From positions 2,790,001-2,854,000 of the forward strand of contig WJXW01000004.1 in the NCBI GenBank assembly GCA_015832175.1: a DNA stretch of 64,000 nt, given 5' to 3'. The DNA comes from Paraphaeosphaeria minitans. Its lineage: Eukaryota > Ascomycota > Dothideomycetes > Pleosporales > Didymosphaeriaceae. This document shows positions 11,059 to 23,549 of this stretch, piece after piece (position 1 is the first letter of the stretch; each line of letters starts with the position of its first letter). Position numbers and translations under genes: made by a program. The notes below the pieces were generated by a model that was given only the letters and a program-made list of their open reading frames with translations, did not search any database and was not told where the DNA came from.

Positions 11059-14000
11059 CCCTATTTTACTTAGTGCTATTTGTATAATAAACTATATAGA
11101 TAGTTTCTTATATTTCTTCTTCTAAGTTTAAAGGTTCTTTATAAGTAGATATACTTTATCCCCCTTCTTTAGTTAAAGTACTATTTTTTATTTTTAGTTT
11201 TAGTATAAAATTAATTGCTGCTAAGCTTTCTTAAGATTCTCTTAGAGTTATTAGTGTATTTTTTTTATATTTTCTACTATATTTATAGCTTCTTTTACTT
11301 TAATTATCGTAGGAAATTATTAATTAAAGAGATATAGATGTCTTCTATAGTTTATATAGAATAGTGTATGTCCTAATGCTGCTAATACTTTGTTATTATA
11401 GGCTAACTATGCTATAGGTAGTAATAAAACTTAGTTATTCTTCTAACTATTATAGTAGATGCGTAGGTACGTTTCTATAGTTTAGTTTGTATATTCTATC
11501 TATCTATCTATTTATAGATAGTAAGCTGTTAATAGCTTTTATTTTGTTCTAAGTAAGACTATAAGCGTTGTCTAATAATTTAATGTAAAGAGCTTGTCTC
11601 TGTCACTAATAATAATTTTTAGGATTCTATAGTATCTAATTAGTTAGTCTAGAATAAGAAAAGCGAGTTCCTTTACTATTATTCTTTTAAGACATAGAAT
11701 AAGCTTAATATACTTAGTTAGTTAGTAGACTATTACTAGTATACTATTGTATTTAATTTCTGTTGTTAGATCCTTAGAGTTTAAAATTCCTATAATAAAA
11801 TCTATAGTAATATCTTCTTATAGTGCTGTTAGTATTCTAATTACTTACATCTCTCTATATTTAAGATGTATACTATGTTTATTTCTCTAGCATTCTACAT
11901 ATCTATAAATATAAGTTATTACAGCTTCTTTAATTCCTTTAAAGGTGTAATTCCTTTAGATAAGTTCTATTATTTTCGTAATGCCTAGGTGTCCGTACAT
12001 AGAGTTATTGTAGTATTGTTAGATAATCTTAGTCTATAGATATTCTAGAACTTCTTAGTTAATTACTAAAAGTTAATTTAGTTTCGCTATTAGTTCTAGA
12101 GATCTATCTTTAGCTTTGTAAAGGATTGCAGAGAAGGTTTTTGCCTTTTCTCCTACTAGATTACTTTATTAGCTAAGAGCGTCTACTCTGCCATTTTCTT
12201 TTCTAGCTACATAGATAATTTTAAACTTATACTACCTAGTAGTTTACAATTATCTTTATTATTATAGCGTAAGTTCTTTTGTTATTGTGAACCTTAAAAG
12301 GTTCTTATAATTTATATAGATTTCTAGCGTTAAGTAACTAAGTATATAAATCCTCTAGTACTTTAAGACTTTAATAATAGCGTAGAGTTCTTTATTATAT
12401 ACGTTATATTGTGTTTCGGCGTTATTAAATTTACATAAGTAATAGGCAATTAGATACTATTTACTATTACGTTCTTATTTAGCGTAGGCGCCTAGCGTAA
12501 GGTCGCTAGTGTCTGTTTTAAAGCGTAGTAGTTTATTACTTCTAAAATAAATAAGGATAGGTTCTATAATATATACTGTCTTAAGGAGTTAGAATAACAT
12601 TCTATACTTATTTATCTATTTAAAGGGTACATCTTTCTTTATAAGATTTATTAAAGGTATTGTAACCTCTACGTAATTTTAAATAAATTGTTAGTTAAAT
12701 CTATAGAATCTTAAGAATTCTTAGATATTCTTAGCTATCTTTAGTATTAGCTAGTTTTTAATACATTTAATTTTACTTAGTGCTATCTTAATTCCTTCCG
12801 TAGTAATAATATATTCTAAGAATTTAAGTTATTTAACATTAAACTTGTATTTCTTAAGTTTAATACAAAGGCATGCTTTATCTAGTGCTTCTAGTACTAT
12901 CTATATATACTTAGTGTGGTCTAATTTGTTTTTAGAAAAGACAAGAATATCGTCTATATATGTAATAACAAATATATCTAGATGTTTATAGAGTACGTTG
13001 TTAATAAGTGCTATAAAAGCTACTAGTGCGTTTATAAGTCTAAAAGGCATAACTTTATATCTAAATAGTCTGTAGCGTAATTAAAACGCTATTTTCTATT
13101 CTTCACCTTTCTTAATTTATATAAGGTGGTAAATATCTCTTAGATCTATTATTATAAATATCTTAGCTTAAGATAGTTAATCTTGTAACTTTGTAATATT
13201 TAGTAGTAGATATTAGTTCTTTATTATTATATTATTAAGTTATTAGTAGTTAACGCATAATCTGTCTAATCTATCCTTTTTCTTAATAAACATAAAAGGG
13301 CTTACTACTAGTAACTTTAATAGTTATATATATCCTTTCTTAAGGTTTGTCTTAATAAAATCACGTTCTTAAAGGAGTTCTTCTCCTATCTTACTATATA
13401 GTGGTCTAAAGGGTAGTATCTTCCCTTCTTCTAGGTCTATTATAAGATTCTAGGGTTAATATTCTAGTAGGTTTGCTTTTCCTTCCTTTTCTATAAACAT
13501 ATATGTCTATTTCCTATACTCTCTTAGTAAGGTAAGAGGTGTGCTATTGTCCTCCTTTTTATACTTTTTAATTTAGTAGGTTCTGCTAGCGTCTGCTAAA
13601 GTGTATTTCTGTTTTTTAACTATCTATTGCGGTATTATATTATTAATAACTCCCTTATCTACTATTATTTTTAGTTAATATATAGGCTTTACTTATAATA
13701 TATAATTGTAGTATTTAAATAATATTTTCTTTGTACCCTAGTTAATCTGCGGGTTGTGTATTATTAACTAAAATAATCCTAAGACTAACTTATGCTTAGA
13801 TCCTAGTAAGATATCTAAGGTAAGTTCCTTTCTATGTCCTTAGACTATTATTATAGTAGTAACCTCCTAGTATATCTAAGGTGTCTTAGGCATTAGAGAT
13901 CTATTCGTAATATAGATAATATAGGGTACTTCTTTCTCTAATATTATAAGTCCTACTTATCTTACTATCTAATAAGATATAAAGTTCTTTTCTACTCCTA

Positions 14001-14836
14001 AGTTTATAAGAGCTTAAGCCTATATTCTTTTAAGCTATACTAGTAGCTTAACTAATACCGTGCTTACTATAGCATTTAATTTAATAAAGACGTTTTCTTG
14101 TCTAAGTTTAGGCCTAAAAAAGACATCTATTTATATAGGTTATAGTTAAGTTCTAGTACCTAGTATACATTTCTAAGCATCCGCTTCTATTATTATTCTT
14201 AAGTACGTAGTTTATATAGATTATCTTCTTCCTCCTATAAGGATATTCTACTGTTTTTCCTCCTGCAGTCTTTACTATTCCTATATACTAGTTAAATTAG
14301 TAGTTCTATTATTACTTCTTACGTAGGGCAGTTTATAAAGCTATCTAAATATTTAGCTATATAGTAGTATTCGCAGTCTTAGTTTAGACACGTGTACTAG
14401 TATAGTTATATATAGTCTCTATTAATAAGTATATTACAGTATTTATTATCCTTTAGCGTAAAGTGAGGAAAGTATTTTACTTATTATTTATCCTAGAGGT
14501 GTTTATTGTAAGCTATAATAGAGTAGTCTATCTATATCTATCTATAGCGTAGTTTCCTTCTAAGTTATTTCTTATTCTCCTCTTTCTCTACTTTATATTA
14601 TACGTATATTGGTTTTTCGCAATGCGTCTACATACAGAATTAGTGTGTAGGATTTTAGTAGTCTAGGTAGTACTTTAGTACGTAGTCTAACTTCTTATTT
14701 TTATAGGGTTATATTCCTTTTAGTACCTAGTAAGGTTCTATATAGTCCTAAATATTTAGTTTATACTTAGGTAACATAGGTTTATCTTCTTCCTACCTAT
14801 TTTATAGGTAAGGAGTAGGAGATCTTAGTATCTCTT

Positions 14837-15267
14837 TGTTAAATCCAAGAGGGTAGCTAGTCCTAAAGGGTTAAGGTTGGTTCTTGGGCAGGAGTACTTA
14901 CAGAAGGCGGAAAGTCTTGTTAATATAATAGTATCTTACAAAGTGTAATAAGTTAATAATTTGGTCTACTAGAATCTAAATAATAGATTAATAAATAGAT
15001 TAAATATAAGTATAGAGAGTCTATCTTTGTGTTCCTATATACTAAGAAAAGTCTGCTCTATAGGGAGCGCTTTATAGAGAGCGCTTTGTGTAAAGCAGTT
15101 ATATGTGTTATACTCTACACAGAGTAATTAAGCGCTCTATAGAAAGTAGTTATATAACTCTTTTATTTAAGGCGTAGCTGGTATTAAGTCCCTACTTAAT
15201 CCTTACTACGCGCCTACTAGATATAAAAACTAGCTTTCTGCTATTATATAGATTTTAGATCCTAATA
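14837..15267 (-). repeat. Gypsy LTR (3' LTR of younger copy)
   Basis: 431 bp. The plus strand begins TGTTAAATCC and ends CCTAATA, the RIPed form of CCTAACA. It contains clustered palindromic GAGCGCTC motifs. Confidence 0.88.
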
Positions 15268-15362
15268 TTATCCCTTCTTTTTTATAGATTTGTCTTAAAT
15301 TACATGTTTAGATCTTAGCTATTGTTACGTAAACTGTTCTGCTAACCCTACTTACTATAAGT

Positions 15363-15848
15363 ATGTCTGTTAGTGTTATGCCTAGTAACTTTACTGTTTA
15401 AAAACATTAATTATATTATAAAATCTAAAAAGCTAACACTATTGCAGAGAGTCCTTACATTAACTATAGTTTTAATAGTTCTATTTACTACGTTATACTA
15501 GATTTAAGTTTAAAGTGTTCTAAATGTGTTTACCTAGGTTATCTGTATATAAACATAAGCTAGTCTTTGCTAGATAAGACTTATAAAGAGTATAAGAAGA
15601 AGGTTAAAGAAGATAAGAAGGTGTTATCTCTTTTAATTGTGTAGTTGTTATAAAATAAGAAAATACTAGCTTAGGCTAAAGAGCGTGCTTATAAGAAGAC
15701 GTTATATCTAGCTGCGGAAATAACTGTAGATAGTAAGGACGTGAATATAGATACTATTAATTGTCCTACTACTACAGCGACTGTTAGTTACTCTGCAGTG
15801 ATGTGGTTAACGCTTAATATAGTAGATACTATAGTATTAGTACTATAA
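15363..15848 (+). pseudogene. Accessory antisense ORF inside Gypsy element, RIP-inactivated
   Basis: A frame of 162 codons from ATG (15363) to a final TAA (15846-15848), on the strand opposite to gag-pol and lying between pol and the 3' LTR. Six internal stops are all TAA or TAG and could each be a former CAA or CAG codon, so the frame looks like a real ORF hit by RIP. The translation has a pair of cysteines in K-C-S-K-C-V followed by a lysine-rich, probably helical stretch (K-E-Y-K-K-K-V-K-E-D-K-K). I do not recognise its function. Extra ORFs in this place occur in some fungal Gypsy elements, from memory of such elements rather than from any search. Confidence 0.6.
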
Positions 15849-15874
15849 TCCTCCTAGGTATGTTTGTGTTTCTA

Positions 15875-18800
15875 GTAGAATTCTTTAATTTTTTGTTAAT
15901 AGTTTCCTAGATTATTTTTTAGTTTCTAGGTGTTTTCGCTATGTAGGTAACTTTTCTATTTAATAAGGTACGTGTTGTTATGCTAATTGTATTCTAGAAT
16001 TCTTTTAACCTCAAATTTATTTTCTTCTTTAGTCTGGTAGTAGAAGGTGGTTTCGACTGGTATATTAGGGTCTGCTAGTTCTAGTAGTAATACGTGGAAT
16101 ACTAGGTGTATTTTTGCATCTGGCGGTAGTTCTAACTTATAGTTTACTAGTGATATTTGCTTAGAAATGTAAAATAGTCTAACCTTAATGTAATTTAGTT
16201 TCTTGTGTTTTTTCTTCTAAGTTTAAAGGTTCTTTGTAAGCAGATATGCTTTATCCCCTTTCTTTAGCTAAGGTGCCTTTTTTGTTTTCTATTTTAATAT
16301 AAAATTAATTGCTGCTAAGCTTTCTTAAGATTCTTTTAGAGTTGTTAGTGTATTATCTTTATATTTTCTACTATATCTATGGCTTCTTTTGCTTTAATTG
16401 TTGTAGGAAATTGTTAGTTAAAGAGATGTGGGTGTCTTCTATGGTTTACATAGAATAGTGTATGTCCTAATACTACTAATACTTTGTTATTATAGGCTAA
16501 CTATGCTATAGGTAGTAATAAAACCTAGTTATTTTTCTAACTATTGCAGTAGATACGTAGGTATGTTTTTATAGTTTAGTTTGTACGTTTTGTCTATCTG
16601 TCTATTTATAGATAGTAAGCTATTAATAGTTTTTATTTTATTCTAAGTAGTGCTATAAGTGTTATCTAATAATTTAACGTGAAGAGCTTGTCTTTGTTAC
16701 TAATAATTATTTTTAGGATTCTGTAGTGTCTAACTAGTTAGTCTAAGATAAAAAAAGCGAGTTCCTTTACTGTTATTCTTTTAAGATATAGAATAAGCTT
16801 AACATACTTAGTTAGTTGGCAGACTATTACTAGTATACTATTGTATTTAATTCCTGTTGTTAGATTCTTAGAGTTTAGAATTCCTGTAATAAAATCTATA
16901 GTAATGTCTTTCTATAGTGCTGTTAGTATTCTAATTACTTATATCTCTCTATATTTAAGATGTGTACTATGTTTATTTCTCTAGCATTTTACACATTTAT
17001 AGATATAAGTTATTATAGCTTCCTTAATTCTTTTAAAGGTGTAATTCCTTTAGATAAGTTCTATTATTTTTGTAATGCCTAGGTGTCCGTATATAGGGTT
17101 ATTATAGTATTATTAGATAATCTTAGTCTATAGATGTTCTAGAACTTCTTAGTTAACTACTAAAAGTTAATTTAGTTCTACTGTTAGTTCTAGAGATCTA
17201 TCTTTAGCTTTGCGAAGGATTATAGAGAAAGTTTTTACTTTCTCTCTTACTAAATTACTTTGTTAGCTAAGAGCGTCTACTCTGCTATTTTCTTTTCTAG
17301 CTATATAGATAATTTTAAACTTATACTGCCTAGTAGTCTACGACTATCTTTATTATCATAGCATAAGTTCTTTTGTTGTCGTGAACCTTAGAAGGTTCTT
17401 GTAATCTATATAGATTTTAAGTGTTAAGTAACTAAGTGTGTAAATCCTCTAGTGCTTTAAGGCTTTAATAATAGCGTATAGTTCTTTATTATATATATTA
17501 TATTGTGTTTCGGCGTTATTAAATTTGTATAAGTAATAGGCAATTAGGTGCTATTTACTATTATATTCTTATTTAGCGTAGGCGCCTAGCGTAAGATCGC
17601 TAGCGTTTATTTTAAAGCGTAGTGGCTTATCGCTTCTAAAATAAATAAGGATAAGTTCTATAATATATACTGTCTTAAGGAGTTAGAATAACATTCTACA
17701 CTTATCTATCTATTTAAAGGGTACATCCTTTTTTATAAGATTTGTTAAAGGTATTGTGACCTTTACATAATTTTAGATAAATTGTTAATTAAATCTATAA
17801 AATCCTAAAAATTCTTAGATGTTCTTGGCTATTTTTGGTATTAGCTAGTTCTTAATGTATTTAACTTTACTTAGTGCCATCTTAATTCCTTCTATAGTAA
17901 TAATGTGTCCTAGAAATTTAAGTTATTTAACGTTAAACTTATATTTTTCAAGTTTAATACAAAGGTATACTTTGTCTAGTGCTTCTAGTACTATCTATAC
18001 ATGCTTAGTGTAGTCTAATTCGTTTTTGGAAAAGACGAGAATATTGTCTATATACGTAATAACGAATATGTCTAGATGTTTACAGAGTATATTATTAATA
18101 AGTGCTATAAAAGCTGCTAGTGCGTTTATAAGTCTAAAAGGCATAACTTTGTATTTAAATAGTCTATAGCGTAATTAAAACGCTGTTTTCTATTCTTCAC
18201 CTTTCTTAATTTGTATAAGGTGGTAACTGTCTCTTAGATCTATTATTATAAATATCTTAGCTTAAAATAGTTAATCTCGTAACTCTACAAAATGTTTAGT
18301 AGTAGATATTAGTTCTTTATTGTTATGTTGTTAAGTTATTAGTAGTTAACGCATAGTCTATCTAATCTATCCTTTTTTTTAATAAATATAAAAGGGCTTA
18401 CTACTAGTAATTTTAATAGTTATATGTATCCTTTCTTAAGGTTTGTTTTAATAAAATTACGTTCTTTAAGGAGTTCTTCTCCTGTCTTGCTATATAGTAG
18501 TCTAAAGGGTGGCGTCTTCTCTTCTTCTAGGTCTATTATAAGATCCTAGAGTTAATATTCTAGTAGGTTTACTTTTCCTTCCTTCTCTATAAATATGTGT
18601 GTCTATTTCCTATACTCTTTTAGTAAAGTAAAAAGTGTGCTGTTGTCCTCCTTCTTGCGCTTTTTAACCTAGTGGTTCCTGCTAGCGTCTACTAAGGTAT
18701 ACTTCTGTTTTTTAACTATCTATCGCAGTATTATATTATTAATAACTCCCTTATCTACTATTATTTTTAGTTAATGCGTAGGCTTTATTTATAATACATA

Positions 18801-21060
18801 ATTATAGTGTTTAAATAATATTTTCTTTATACCCTAGTTAATCTGTAGGTTGTGTATTATTAACTAAGGTAATCCTAAAACTAACTTATACTTAGATTCT
18901 AGTAAGACATCTAAAGTAAGTTCCTCTCTATATCCTTAGACTATTATTATAGTAGTAACCTCCTAGTATATCTAAGGTGTCTTAGGCATTAGGGATCTAT
19001 TTATAACATAGATAATATAGAGTACTTCTTTCTCTAATATTACAAGTCCTGCTTATCTTACTATTTAATAAGATATAAAGTTCTTTCCTACTCTTAAGTC
19101 TATAAGAGCTTAAGCCTATATTCTTTTAAGCTGTACTAGTAGCTTAACTAATACTGTGCTTACTATAGTATTTGATTTAATAAAAATGTTTTCTTGTCTA
19201 AGTTTAGGCCTAAAAAAGACATCTATTTGTATAGGTTATAGTTAAGTTCTAGTACTTAGTATACATTTCTAAGCATTCGCTTCTATTGTTATTCTTAAGT
19301 ACATAGCTTATATAGATTATCTTCTTCTTCTTTCTATAAGGATATTCTTCTGTTTTTTCTCCTATAGTCTTTACTATTTCTATATACTAGTTAAATTAGT
19401 AGCTCTATTATTACTTCTTATATAGGGTAGTTTATAAAGCTGTCCAAATGTTTAGCTATATAGTAGTATTTGTAGTCTTAGTTTAGACACGTATACTAGT
19501 ATAGTTATATATAGTCTCTGTTAATAAGTATATTATAGTATTTATTACCCTTTAGCGTAAGGTGAGGAAAGTATTTTACTTATTATTTATTCTAGAGGTA
19601 TTTGTTATAAGCTATAATAAGGCAGTCTATTTATATCTATCTACAGCGCAGTTTCCTTCTAGGTTATTTCTTATTCTCCTTTTTCTCTATCTTGTATTAT
19701 GCATATATTAGTTCTTCGCAATGCGTTTATATATAGAATTAGTGTGTAGGATTTTAGTAGTCTAGGTAGTACTTTAGTACGTAGTCTAACTTCTTATTTT
19801 TATAGAGTTATATTCCTTTTAGTGCCTAGTAGAGTTCTATATAGTCTTAAACATTTAGTTTATACTTAGGTGACATAGGGTTATCTTCTTCCTACCTACT
19901 TTGTAGGTAAGGAGTAGGAGATTTTAGTATCTCTTCTACGTCTTCTACGTTATAGTATATATTAGAGTTGTCTTCTAGATCTTTGTATAGTTATAAGTTA
20001 GGTAAATCTAATCGCTTACTTCGCTCTAGTGTAACGCGTTAGTAACTAAATAGTGTTATAATAACTTCCTATTTCTTATTAAGTTCTTAGTCCTTAATAG
20101 TTAGTACATTTAACTTAGTTTAATAGACTTTATTCTTTAATCTATAGTTCCTAGCTATATAGCCTAGTTTGCCACATATAAAGCATTTACAGGTCTTAGT
20201 TATTAGTTGTTAACTTCTATTAGAGACGCGTTTATTAGGCTACTTAGGGCCTATCCTTCTTTCTTTTCCTTTACTTATGTAGTTAAACTAGACATCTTCT
20301 ATTAGTTTATATCTCTAGTAGTTCCTTAGCTATTACTTTTAGACAATTCTAATAGGGTTTTTATAAACTATTTTTACTAGTTATCTAAAGCTTATTACTC
20401 TAGGGTGTTAGTAGAGCTCTTATTGCAGTAAAAACTATTTTTTATTAATTCTAATAGTTTCTTTATATAGTTCTTTAAAGTTAGTAATTCGTGCACTACT
20501 ACGCAAGAGTTCCTTATATAGTTTCTATTTAAGTCCTTATTTATACATGTCCTAAAGAGATTTATTGTCCTAGTTAAGTTACATAGCGTATCTGCAAAAC
20601 TTAGCTATATATTTAGCTACTAATTATTTCTAAGTTATAGTTTAAATCTTTGCTTTTATAATAGAGTCCTTATTAGCAATCCTAAAGAGTTGTTTAAGGC
20701 ATTTCTTAAAGTTATTATAATTTTTAATAATATTAACTGTATTAGTGTGCTTATTTACATAATTATCATTATTATTATTGTAGTCTATTTCTAGGTACTT
20801 TTTAAAGTAAGGATAGATCTATAATCCTATATCTCCTTATATATATGTTACTGCGAAGATAACCTTCTTTTTATCTTTAAGGGGTTTATCTAAGTTAAAG
20901 AAGTAGAGGTCTAACTAGAGAATCTAGACGTTAGTCTAAGATTGTTTACTAAAGTAGAAATTAGGTTTATGCGCCTTACTACTATCCTTTATAGGAGTAA
21001 TCTTAGCGGCACCTAAAGCTGTAGAAGAGGTAGGAGTTTATAAATTACTTATATTAAGGG
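15875..21060 (-). pseudogene. Gypsy gag-pol remnant with chromodomain
   Basis: The minus strand near 20145-20200 reads C-F-I-C-G-K-L-G-Y-I-A-R-N-Y, a CCHC zinc knuckle whose H and last C have become Y. Near 18040 the reverse transcriptase reads Y-I-D-N where the older copy has Y-I-D-D. At the C-terminal end (15880-16020) it reads F-E-V-K-R-I-L-E-Y-N, then Y-L-I-K-stop-K-S-Y and E-N-T-stop-K, matching the chromodomain patterns Y-L-V-K-W-K-G-Y and N-T-W-E-P with both tryptophans turned into stops. The element is therefore a chromovirus, now inactive. Confidence 0.8.
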
Positions 21061-21069
21061 TGTTTAAGA

Positions 21070-21499
21070 TATTAAATCTAAAAGGGTAGCTAGTCCTAAA
21101 GGGTTAAGGTTAGTTCTTAGGTAGGAGTACTTATAGAAGGCGGAAGGTCTTATTAATATAATAGTATTTTGCGAAGTATAATAAGTTAACAATTTAGTCT
21201 ACTAGAATCTAAATAATAGATTAATAAATAGATTAAATATAAGTATAGAGAGTCTATCCTCGCGTTCCTATATACTAAGTAAAGTCCGCTCTATAGGGAG
21301 CGCTCTATAGAGAGCGCTCTATATAGAGCGGTTATATGTGTTATACTTTGCACAGAGCAATTAAGCGCTCTATAGAGAGTAGTTACGTAACTCCTTTATT
21401 TAAGGCGTAGCCAGCATTAAGTCCCTACTTAATTCTTGCTACGCGCCCGCTAGGTATAAAACCAGCTTCCTGCTATTATGTAGATTTCAGATCCTAACA
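21070..21499 (-). repeat. Gypsy LTR (5' LTR of younger copy)
   Basis: 430 bp, plus strand from TATTAAATCT to CCTAACA. It is followed by target duplication CTCTT. It contains the clearest run of GAGCGCTC palindromes of the three LTRs (about 21298-21335). Confidence 0.88.
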
Positions 21500-22638
21500 C
21501 TCTTCTACATTTTCTATATTATAATATACGTTAGAGTTATCTTCTAGATCTTTATATAATTGTAAGTTAGGTAAATCTAATTACTTACTTTATTCTAGTG
21601 TAACGCGTTAGTAACTAAATAGTATTATAATAACCTCCTATTCCTTATTAGGTTCTTAGTCCTTAATAGTTAGTATATTTAACTTAGTTTAATAGACTTT
21701 GTTCTTTAATCTATAGTTTCTAGCTATATAGCCTAGTTTGCTACATATAAAGCATTTATAGGTCTTAATTATTAGTTATTAACTTCTATTAGAGACGCGT
21801 TTATTAGGCTACTTAAGGCCTATCCTTCCTCCTTTTCCTTTACCTATGTAGTTAAACTAGACATCTTTTATTAGTTTATATCTCTAGTAGTTCCTTAGCT
21901 GTTACTTTTAGATAATTTTAATAAAGTTCTTATAAACTACTTTTACTAGTTATCTAAAGCTTATCGCCTTAGAGTTTTAGTAGAGCTCCTGTTATAGTAA
22001 AAACTATTCTTTATTAATCTTAATAGTTTCTTTGTATAGTTCCTTAAGGTTAGTAATTTATGCACTACTACGTAGGAGTTCTTTACGTAGTTTCTATTTA
22101 AGTCCTTATTTATATATGTCCTAAAGAGATTTATTATCCTAGTTAAGTTATATAGCGTATCTGTAAAACTTAGCTATATACTTAGCTACTAATTATTTCT
22201 AAGTTATAGTCTAAATCTTTACTTTTATAATAGAGTCCTTATTAGTAATCCTAAAGAGTTATTTAAGGTATTTCTTAAAGTTATTATAATTTTTAATAAT
22301 ATCAACTATATTAGCGTGTTTGTTTACGTAATTATTGTTATTATTATTATAGTCTATTCCTAGGTACTTTTTAAGGTAGAGATAGATCTATAATCCTATA
22401 TCTCCTCGCATATATATTGCTGCAAAGATAACTTTTTTCTTATCTTTAAAGAGTTAATCTAAGTTAAAGAAGTAGAGGTTTAACTAGAAAATCTAGACGT
22501 TAGTTTAAAATTATTTACTAAAGTAGAGATTAGGTTTATACGCCTTACTACTATTCTTTATAAAAGTAATCTTAGTAGCACCTAAAGCTATAAAAGAAGT
22601 AGGAGTTTATAAAGTACTTATATTAAGAGTGTTTAAGA

Positions 22639-23069
22639 TATTAAATCTAAGAGGGTAGCTAGTCCTAAAGGGTTAAAGTTAGTTCTTAGGCAGGAGTACT
22701 TATAAAAAGTAGAAAGTCTTATTAATATAATAGTATCTTATAAAGTGTAATAAGTTAATAATTTAGTCTACTAGAATCTAAATAATAGATTAATAAATAG
22801 ATTAAATATAAATATAAAGAGTCTATCCTCGCGTTCTTATATACTAAGTAAAGGCTACTCTGTAGAAAGCGCTCTATAAAGAGCGCTTTATAGAGAGTAG
22901 TTATATATATTATACTCTAGTACAGAGTAATTAAGCGCTCTATAGAGAGTAGTTACGTAACTCCTTTATTTAAGGCGTAGCTAGTATTAAATCCCCGCTT
23001 AACCCTTACTACGCGCCCACTAGGTACAAAACTGGCTTCTTGCTATTATGTGGATTTTAGATCCTAACA
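22639..23069 (-). repeat. Gypsy LTR (5' LTR of older copy)
   Basis: 431 bp, from TATTAAATCT to CCTAACA on the plus strand. It shows more RIP-type differences than the 21070 copy. It marks the right end of the Gypsy nest. Confidence 0.88.
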
Positions 23070-23549
23070 GCTATATAGTAGATTTTAATTAGAATCTTCT
23101 TCTAAGTATAGTATATATTATAGTAGTAGTGTAGATTGTCTACCGCACTAGGTATTAAAGTAGAGTAGGACATATCCCCCTATAGTTAATCTAAGCGTTT
23201 CTTATACTAAGGTCTGCTACTATAGGTTTTCTAGCCCTACTCTACAACACCTAATTAGAGGACTAAACTGCCTATTTGAGCCTAGCATAGGGGTTTTATC
23301 TGAGATTTTGCGGTACATGGTTGGGGAAGGCGCACGGACTAGCGCGATTTTTAGCTCCGAGCTCTCCACTCAAGTGCGCGACGCGTCACAAGAATTCCAC
23401 AAACAACCACCAGCTCTCCACAACCCACTGCCAGCTCTCCACCATCCTCACCCTCACTTTTTGCAATCGCACATTCGCGTACACACTGCGCCCTCCTCTA
23501 CCTTCAACTATATACCCACACACATCAATTCCTCTATCACTCACTCACA
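23070..23549. other. Border between RIPed block and gene block
   Basis: To about 23300 the sequence is AT-rich like the repeats. From 23300 it becomes balanced and CpG-containing within a few tens of bases. The last 150 bases before the AT-hook gene are pyrimidine-rich, with TATATA near 23509, and are the likely promoter and 5' leader. Confidence 0.6.

Larger units (their letters stand above)
9193..11100. repeat. RIP-degraded unclassified repeat, right part
   Basis: Continuation of the sequence broken by the Copia element. It carries several imperfect tandem repeats annotated separately. A minus-strand frame from an ATG at about 10306 down to about 10090 reads as a possible degraded ORF start in which most stops could be former CAA/CAG codons. 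No family was recognised. Confidence 0.55.
14837..21499 (-). mobile_element. Younger Gypsy chromovirus, complete but RIPed, nested in the older copy
   Basis: LTRs at 14837-15267 and 21070-21499 (about 430 bp) enclose 5.8 kb. The 5-bp target duplication CTCTT lies at 14832-14836 and 21500-21504. The same CTCTT with matching context is present uninterrupted inside this copy at 19931-19935, which shows the insertion was into a sister element. Order on the minus strand is LTR, gag with zinc knuckle (about 20145-20200), pol with reverse transcriptase (about 18040), chromodomain (about 15880-16020), an opposite-strand ORF (15363-15848), LTR. RIP-type stops interrupt every ORF. Confidence 0.9.
11101..23069 (-). 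mobile_element. Older Gypsy chromovirus copy, truncated and split by a younger copy
   Basis: Two pieces, 11101-14836 and 21505-23069, align without a gap to contiguous sequence inside the younger copy (16196 onward and after 19935). The older copy has its own 5' LTR at 22639-23069. The end of pol, the chromodomain and the left LTR are missing beyond 11101. Its reverse transcriptase still reads Y-I-D-D-I-L-V-F-S-K on the minus strand near 12945-12990. It is broken by stops throughout. Confidence 0.85.

Noticed and set aside
1..23300. CRISPR array or bacterial-type system in the repeat-rich left block
   Set aside because: Repeats are LTRs or short tandem arrays without regular spacers, and the genome is fungal with introns.
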